Positions 6,265 through 9,260 of a stretch of 9,260 nt of DNA are shown here, one piece after another. Where the stretch lies: contig CBFGSA010000110.1 of the NCBI GenBank assembly GCA_965651365.1, positions 1 to 9,260 on the forward strand. The letters run 5' to 3'. The DNA is from DASSBG01 sp965651365 (GTDB taxonomy: Bacteria; Pseudomonadota; Gammaproteobacteria; Xanthomonadales; Rhodanobacteraceae). How positions within the stretch are numbered: position 1 is the stretch's first letter; each line of letters starts with the position of its first letter. A program made the position numbers and the translations under genes. A model generated the notes under the pieces. That model made no database searches, was not told the DNA's origin, and saw only the letters and a list, made by a program, of their open reading frames with translations.

Positions 6265-6463
6265 GCTCGCTCTCGGTATGGACGATGGAAGCCGGAGTAC
6301 CGGCAAGAAGCCCACGCGTGACGAATCGTTGCTCACCCTACAGAAACCTGTCGTCCTCGAAGGTGAAGGTGAGGCCTTCAAACACTCGCGGTGCGTCGAT
6401 GAAGTCGAGCCCGTGTGTTTTCAGGTTGGCGACACGTTTGGCCTGGGACCAAGCAATCTCCAT
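6188..6463 (-). pseudogene. brnT: BrnT-family RNase toxin interrupted by an in-frame amber codon
   Basis: Translation from ATG 6463 gives a clear BrnT: MEIAWSQAKRVANLKTHGLD, FIDAPRVFEGLTFTFEDDRFL, then a stop (TAG at 6340-6338), then GEQRFVTRGLLAGTPASIVH, TESEHEIRVISFRKATQREA and QIYFHQVKD with the natural TGA at 6190-6188. The family has Tyr or a similar residue at the stop position (the ...LYGEQRF... context), so one base change explains it. Otherwise all 91 codons are in frame. BrnT is a RelE-fold ribonuclease that forms a tight complex with BrnA. Truncation after 41 residues removes the part of the domain carrying the conserved basic residues (R70, R75, K76, R80). Toxin first, antitoxin second, overlapping, is the normal brnTA order. 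Confidence 0.85.
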
Positions 6464-6470
6464 GACATGC

Positions 6471-6496
6471 CGTATATACGAACTGTCATGACGTCA
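6471..6496. promoter_or_regulatory. Palindromic operator/promoter region of brnTA
   Basis: Upstream of the brnT ATG lie the perfect palindromes CGTATATACG (6471-6480), GTCATGAC (6485-6492) and TGACGTCA (6489-6496). TATATA on the minus strand (6478-6473) could be the -10, which would leave a leader of only a few bases. TTGACG at 6497-6492 is an imperfectly spaced -35. Such palindromes suit autorepression by BrnA; this is inferred. Confidence 0.4.
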
Positions 6497-6513
6497 AGGG
6501 CTGCCACGGTGGT

Positions 6514-6681
6514 CTCGCAGCCTGCCGGACTTGGCCGGTTGAGGCGAGAATTCGGCTGTGTGAGGACAGATTTTCGACGCTTTGCAGGCCCATAGCGGTT
6601 CTATGGGTCAAAAAGTGGCGGAAATATCGACCGCACAGACGGATTCGCAGGCCAGCCGAGTCAAGTCCGACAGGCTGCGAG
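6514..6681. repeat. 168-bp imperfect palindrome (MITE-like element)
   Basis: The outer arms CTCGCAGCCTGCCGGACTTG (6514-6533) and its complement (6662-6681) match at 19 of 20 positions. The exact centre of the interval is a perfect hairpin, CCCATAG / CTATGGG with loop CGGTT (6589-6607). The stretches in between are also imperfectly complementary (GAATTCGGCTGTG against GAATCCGTCTGTG, and GATTTTCGACGC against GATATTTCCGCC). The whole unit is therefore one long foldable sequence with no ORF. CACGG occurs just outside both ends (6505-6509 and 6682-6686), though not symmetrically placed. It could be a non-autonomous mobile element or a structured RNA; no transposase is present. Confidence 0.6.
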
Positions 6682-6708
6682 CACGGAATAGATGACAAAG
6701 TGTCACAG

Positions 6709-6743
6709 CTTCAATGAGGCCGCGGCGTGAGCCGCGGAATGAC
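6709..6743 (+). repeat. CRISPR-repeat-like/REP-like hairpin repeat, copy 2
   Basis: This is the best copy: CTTCAATGAGG, then CCGCGGC, loop GTGA, GCCGCGG and AATGAC. The 5' CTTCAATGAGGC and short 3' tail after a GC-rich stem are the features shared with type I-G/I-U CRISPR repeats, as I recall them. It stands alone, with no repeat at spacer distance on either side. Confidence 0.6.
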
Positions 6744-6885
6744 CTGGTGGCGCGTGAGGCGGATGCAAAAGAAGCGTTCGAGCGCGCCAAGCTGGCCAAG
6801 CTCACCGCGGAATGGCCGCGATCCAGCAGGCGGGCGAGCACAAGGCCGGTGGCTCGACCGCTCGTGATGCTGTGATGGAAGGTCA
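6741..6885 (+). pseudogene. Unidentified (probably phage) coding remnant with a one-base deletion
   Basis: Immediately after repeat copy 2 the plus strand reads DLVAREADAKEAFERAKLAK LTAE, then loses frame. A continuation one frame away reads MAAIQQAGEHKAGGSTARDA VMEGQGW. Restoring a single A near 6811 (GAAATGG) would join the two into one helical, charged protein segment. The right end merges with the hicB stop at about 6885. No family is recognised; phage origin is guessed from the neighbouring gpF and gpG remnants. Confidence 0.4.
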
Positions 6886-7215
6886 GGGATGGGCCGCTTC
6901 GGCCAGCACTTCACTTGCCCACTGGTTCAGGCTTTTGCCGTGCGCTTTGGCCGCGATCAATGCTGCGTGGTGAACTTCCGGGGCGACGCGAAGCATCAGT
7001 TTGCCGGACGCGGGCTTGTTGGGCTGCTGCCCCAGCTTTTCACATGCAGCAAGGTAATCATTCACTGCCTCGTGAAAAGCGGTTTCCATTTCAGCAACCG
7101 ACTCGCCGTGAAAACTCACGATGTCACGGATGCCGAGCAGGCGACCGACGAAAATTCGGTCATGCCCGTCGAACTCGATGCGGGCGGTGAAGCCCTTGTA
7201 GGTCATGGCATTCAT
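6883..7215 (-). CDS. hicB: HicB-family antitoxin
   Basis: This 110-residue antitoxin has the two usual parts. The first is the partial RNase H-like fold, with TYKGFTARIEFDGHDRIFVG, LLGIRDIVSFHGESVAEMET and FHEAVNDYLAACEKLGQQP. The second is a C-terminal ribbon-helix-helix (GKLMLRVAPEVHHAALIAAK, HGKSLNQWASEVLAEA) that binds the operator. It neutralises HicA by direct contact. Its ATG overlaps the hicA stop by four bases (ATGA), so the pair is translationally coupled in toxin-antitoxin order. The last few codons lie at the edge of an older plus-strand remnant, but the domain is complete. Confidence 0.92.
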   Translation of the reverse strand: MNAMTYKGFTARIEFDGHDRIFVGRLLGIRDIVSFHGESVAEMETAFHEAVNDYLAACEKLGQQPNKPASGKLMLRVAPEVHHAALIAAKAHGKSLNQWASEVLAEAAHP

Positions 7216-7454
7216 GGCGTAACTCCGATGGCGGCAAGGAATTCGCGCGCCGCTTCGACGCGATACCGCAACGCTTCCTTGCGCGGATGCGGACGGTGGA
7301 AATATGCGCGGATGCCGTTTTTCTCGAACGTCACTGTCTCAATGACGCGGCAGTCGACGGCCAGCAGCACCGATTCGATTCGCGACCATTCCAGCGCGCC
7401 ATCGACGGGCTTGGAGAAAATCGCTTCGAGGGTCTTGCGGTGCTTGCGATTCAT
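7212..7454 (-). CDS. hicA: HicA-family mRNA interferase toxin
   Basis: This 80-residue protein (MNRKHRKTLEAIFSKPVDGA, LEWSRIESVLLAVDCRVIE, NGIRAYFHRPHPRKEALRYR, VEAAREFLAAIGVTP) belongs to the HicA subgroup with the FHRPHP motif. H53 or H56 would be the catalytic histidine of the double-stranded-RNA-binding-like fold, which cleaves mRNA during stress. The start at 7454 is preferred over in-frame ATGs at 7463, 7484 and 7490. TATCAT (7467-7462), part of a TTGCAT-17 bp-TATCAT promoter, would put transcription start at this ATG, and the ATG at 7463 lies within the -10. The toxin has no visible Shine-Dalgarno. The pair appears intact. Confidence 0.88.
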   Translation of the reverse strand: MNRKHRKTLEAIFSKPVDGALEWSRIESVLLAVDCRVIETVTFEKNGIRAYFHRPHPRKEALRYRVEAAREFLAAIGVTP

Positions 7455-7461
7455 GCGCCGC

Positions 7462-7509
7462 ATGATAGCGCATAGTGCAAGCATATGCAATCAGATTATG
7501 CAAGCATAA
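7462..7509 (-). promoter_or_regulatory. hicAB promoter with repeated TGCAAGCATA operator
   Basis: On the minus strand TTGCAT (7490-7485), a 17-bp spacer and TATCAT (7467-7462) form a promoter ending seven bases before the hicA ATG. On the plus strand TGCAAGCATA occurs twice, at 7476-7485 and 7499-7508, with a 23-bp period. The second copy is inside the inverted repeat TTATGC-AA-GCATAA (7496-7509), and the first overlaps the promoter. This fits HicB or HicAB autorepression, which is inferred. Confidence 0.55.
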
Positions 7510-7566
7510 CTGCCGCGCCAGCCCTGCCTGAACCCAGCGCACGCGCCGCGCAGGGAGGGAGCAGGT

Positions 7567-7769
7567 GATGACCCGGCTTTCATCGTGAAGGCGCTGGGCG
7601 ATGTGGTGCGCGCAAAAGCATGATGCAGATTGCCCGCGAAACCGGGCTGGCGCGCGAAGCGCTATACCGCTCGCTATCGGCGCAGGGCAACCCCAGCTTT
7701 GCCACTGTAGTCAAGGTGGCGCGGGCGCTTGGTGTACGGCTGACGGCGGTGCTTTATCAGAGAATGTGA
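7567..7769 (+). pseudogene. HI1420/HigA-like antitoxin remnant, frameshifted and N-terminally truncated
   Basis: The sequence reads DDPAFIVKALGDVVRAK in one frame and then MMQIARETGLAREALYRSLS, AQGNPSFATVVKVARALGVR and LTAVLYQRM in another. Together these match the addiction-module antidote family with a helix-turn-helix (QIARETGLAREALYRSLS). A one-base deletion near 7613-7618 (AAAAGC for AAAGGC or AAAAGGC) breaks the frame. The usual 25-30 N-terminal residues, which bring the protein to the DDPAxI motif, are not found upstream, and no RelE-like partner toxin is present. The TGA stop is at 7767-7769. This was once an antitoxin of a type II module and is now broken. Confidence 0.8.
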
Positions 7770-7789
7770 ATACCTGCCTTCGGCGCGGG

Positions 7790-7824
7790 TCGCTTGGAGG
7801 CCGTGGCGTGAGCCGCGGAATGAC
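7790..7824 (+). repeat. CRISPR-repeat-like/REP-like hairpin repeat, copy 3
   Basis: From GAGGCC onward it matches copy 2 at 27 of 28 positions. The single change makes CCGTGGC, which still pairs with GCCGCGG through a G-T wobble. The first seven bases diverge from CTTCAAT. It lies about 40 bases from the diverged cas3 fragment. Confidence 0.55.
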
Positions 7825-7873
7825 GGTGTGATACCAGTAGGCCGTCACGGTCGGGATGCGTTCGGATTACTAA

Positions 7874-7948
7874 GTTCGCTGCGGCCTGCTCGACCAACAC
7901 ACGCATCGGCACGCAATAGACCAATCGGTGTGGGGTGTCGGAATCGAT
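7874..7948 (-). pseudogene. Fragment of a second, diverged cas3-like helicase
   Basis: The minus strand reads IDSDTPHRLVYCVPMRVLVE QAAAN. This corresponds to residues 65-87 of the neighbouring cas3 fragment (DPDTPRRLVWCLPMRVLVEQ TADN); 17 of the 22 residues from DTP on are identical. Many codons differ, so it is not a recent duplication of the adjacent copy but a piece of another homologue, covering helicase motif Ia only. Nothing of the family is recognisable on either side. Confidence 0.65.
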
Positions 7949-8002
7949 TGCGGTGCAGCGCTTCGACGCGCCGGGCGAGGCGCGGCGCGAGTTCGCTGTA
8001 AC

Positions 8003-8212
8003 TCAGGACACCGAAGGTGGTGCCGAGGTGTCTTGTGGCTGCGTGAGGCGGGCAAGTTCGGCTTCCAGCATCTGCTGGCTCACCGGTTCGCCCTCGAAGG
8101 CCATGCTGCGCGCCACCTTGCGCGGCAGGCGCGCGCGGCGGATTCGCTGTTGCTCTTCCGGCGGCAGTTTGCGCCATGCTTGTATGGCCGATTTCCAGTC
8201 CATGCGATACAT
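8003..8212 (-). CDS. Small basic protein of unknown function inside the cas3 break
   Basis: This 69-residue ORF (MYRMDWKSAIQAWRKLPPEE, QQRIRRARLPRKVARSMAFE, GEPVSQQMLEAELARLTQ) looks coherent: charged, helical, with an intact start and stop. A second start (ATG 8203, MDWK) is possible. No clear Shine-Dalgarno lies before either. The RLPRKVARSMAFEGEPV core gives the impression of a conserved small hypothetical protein, but I cannot name the family. It lies between the break in cas3 and a fragment of a second cas3, on the same strand, and has presumably come in with one of the recombination events that destroyed the helicase gene. Confidence 0.55.
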   Translation of the reverse strand: MYRMDWKSAIQAWRKLPPEEQQRIRRARLPRKVARSMAFEGEPVSQQMLEAELARLTQPQDTSAPPSVS

Positions 8213-8282
8213 TTTTGGTACCCGCGAGGTTGGTTGCAAGTCGTTTGCTTTTGGCTGAGGAATCACGATGCGGCGTGGTAGA

Positions 8283-8786
8283 AACCCATAGGCAGTCGTT
8301 GTGCAGCAGCGCAAAGTGGATCGGCCACTGGTAGCGGCTCATGCCGTAGCCGCGCATCAGCGCGCGCGACAGCAACATGTCCTGGGTGCCGATCAGGATC
8401 ATGTCCTCTTCCGGGTGCTCGGCCCAGCTTTTGAGGTCGGATTCACCGCCCATCAGGACATGCACGGAGACCTTGCCATCCCCGGCACCGCCACGGATAT
8501 CGAGATTGTCCAGCCATTCGGCGATGTTGTCGGCAGTCTGCTCCACCAGCACCCGCATGGGCAGGCACCAGACCAGGCGGCGCGGCGTGTCCGGGTCCGA
8601 TGTTTGCGTGCGCGCCCCGTGGCGCCAGCCGCGCTTCCACAACCACGTCAGCGTGACCGCGGCGGTCTTGCCCATGCCGGTCGGTACGTCGAGCAGGTCG
8701 GGCCAGGGCGTCTCGGCGAGGCGCGCCTGAAAGGCGTGGGGCTGTGGCTTGCCTGTCGCGCGCCGGAAGTACTTGCTGAAATTCAT
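8283..8786 (-). pseudogene. cas3: Type I-G-like CRISPR Cas3 helicase, N-terminal 168 residues only
   Basis: The product begins MNFSKYFRRATGKPQPHAFQ and shows Walker A in LLDVPTGMGKTAA (residues 35-41 PTGMGKT), motif Ia in RLVWCLPMRVLVEQ, and the blocks VSVHVLMGGE, MILIGTQDMLLSRALMRGYG and HFALLHNDCLWV. These are typical of the Cas3 helicase of subtype I-G (formerly I-U), which normally continues with FDEVQLMG, the second RecA domain and an HD nuclease. The match ends exactly at LWV. The next codons read STTPHRDSS, so Walker B, the second RecA domain and any nuclease are gone. The frame remains open to 7845 by chance. The start has AAGGA five bases upstream. It is 33 bases downstream of the HIRAN gene. 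Confidence 0.82.
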
Positions 8787-8819
8787 GCCATTCCTTGCTG
8801 AAGGTCGTTGCAGCCGGTT

Positions 8820-9260
8820 CTATTCTGCCACCCACAACCGCAGTCGTAGCGGCTCCCATGCGTCGTCCGGGTCGTCGAGGCCGATGATTTCGGCGCGCAA
8901 GGAGTGTGTGCGGTCGAGCAGGGATGCGGCGGCGGCGTTGTCCAGGCGTGGCAGGTAGCCGAGTTTGCGCTGGTGCCAGAAGACTTCGATGGCGCGCTCA
9001 TCGTGCGGGTTGTCGGCTTGGCGCTGCAGTTGCAATGTGGCACCGATGCGCAGGCGGGGCATGACCTGTTCCAGCGCGTAGTAGTGGCTGCCGGCGATGC
9101 GGCAGTCCTGCAGGTGCAGCCAAGAGGATTGATTGCGGGATTTTGCGTGCGCGAAGCGCGGCAGCAGTGCGGCGCTGACGGAGGCCAGTACACCGCTCAG
9201 AAACCGGCGGCGTGTTGGCGTTGCGGCGGAATGATCCTTGCTGACCTGCGGTTCTGAATG
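8820..9260 (-). CDS. Tat-exported HIRAN-domain protein, 5' end outside window
   Basis: An open minus-strand frame runs from the window edge to a TAG at 8822-8820 and gives 146 residues. Near its visible start is a twin-arginine signal: TRRRFLSGVLASVSAALLPR, then FAHA, a plausible signal-peptidase site. After that comes a HIRAN domain: LHLQDCRIAGSHYYALEQV, MPRLRIGATLQLQRQADNPH DERAIEVFW, RKLGYLPRLDNAAAASLLD and a final strand LRLRLWVAE. HIRAN domains in helicases bind DNA ends; here it is a stand-alone exported protein of unknown role. No ATG precedes residue 81 within the window, so the true start is just beyond base 9260. The internal ATG at 9062 would lose the signal and part of the domain. 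Confidence 0.82.
   Translation of the reverse strand, partial: HSEPQVSKDHSAATPTRRRFLSGVLASVSAALLPRFAHAKSRNQSSWLHLQDCRIAGSHYYALEQVMPRLRIGATLQLQRQADNPHDERAIEVFWHQRKLGYLPRLDNAAAASLLDRTHSLRAEIIGLDDPDDAWEPLRLRLWVAE

Noticed and set aside
6188..6463. Functional BrnT through amber suppression or recoding
   Set aside because: No suppressor tRNA or recoding signal can be seen; a simple nonsense mutation is the plainer explanation.
5872..7824. A CRISPR array made of the three hairpin repeats
   Set aside because: The copies are about 840 and 1080 bases apart with genes in between; there is no regular spacer spacing, so no array is called.
8301..8801. Plus-strand open frame of 166 codons
   Set aside because: It is the antisense shadow of the cas3 N-terminal fragment.

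Overview
The window is high-GC bacterial DNA. It opens with a conserved chromosomal block: the 3' end of rpoH (sigma-32), a hotdog-fold thioesterase overlapping it by one base, and a convergent AroP/PheP-like amino acid permease. The RpoH sequence, GC content and gene style suggest a gammaproteobacterium, probably Xanthomonadales (Rhodanobacteraceae-like). That placement is an inference from resemblance, not a computed one.

From about 2.4 kb onward the DNA is accessory. An intact vapBC module (2488-3101) is followed by an unassigned helical protein on the minus strand (3360-4040). Next come two damaged Mu-like prophage morphogenesis genes. One is the C-terminal part of a gpF-type head protein with a PBECR2-like nuclease domain, broken upstream by in-frame stops. 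The other is the N-terminal half of a gpG-type virion morphogenesis protein, cut off at about 5340. Two tandem small membrane-protein ORFs on the minus strand follow the cut (5293-5733).

Between 5.9 and 7.8 kb lie three further toxin-antitoxin loci in different states: brnTA with an amber codon inside the toxin, an intact hicAB pair, and a frameshifted, N-terminally truncated HI1420/HigA-like antitoxin. Three copies of a hairpin repeat (5872-5906, 6709-6743, 7790-7824) punctuate this part. Its layout, CTTCAATGAGG then a CCGCGGC/GCCGCGG stem then GGAAT, resembles type I-G (formerly I-U) CRISPR repeats, although a REP-like dispersed repeat is an alternative. A 168-bp imperfect palindrome (6514-6681) lies just upstream of brnT.

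The right end carries a minus-strand cas3-like helicase gene of the type I-G kind. It retains Walker A and motif Ia but is cut immediately before the Walker B/DEVQ box. A short unknown ORF follows the break, then a fragment of a second, diverged copy of the same helicase. Upstream of cas3 is the 3' part of a Tat-exported HIRAN-domain protein that runs off the window edge.

The accessory region reads as a degraded defence and mobile-element island next to rpoH: a broken prophage, a broken CRISPR-Cas locus, isolated repeats and four toxin-antitoxin loci, two of them apparently functional. Several of its genes (vapB, hicA, both small membrane ORFs) have a -10-like hexamer 6-7 nt before ATG and no Shine-Dalgarno, which suggests leaderless transcripts.
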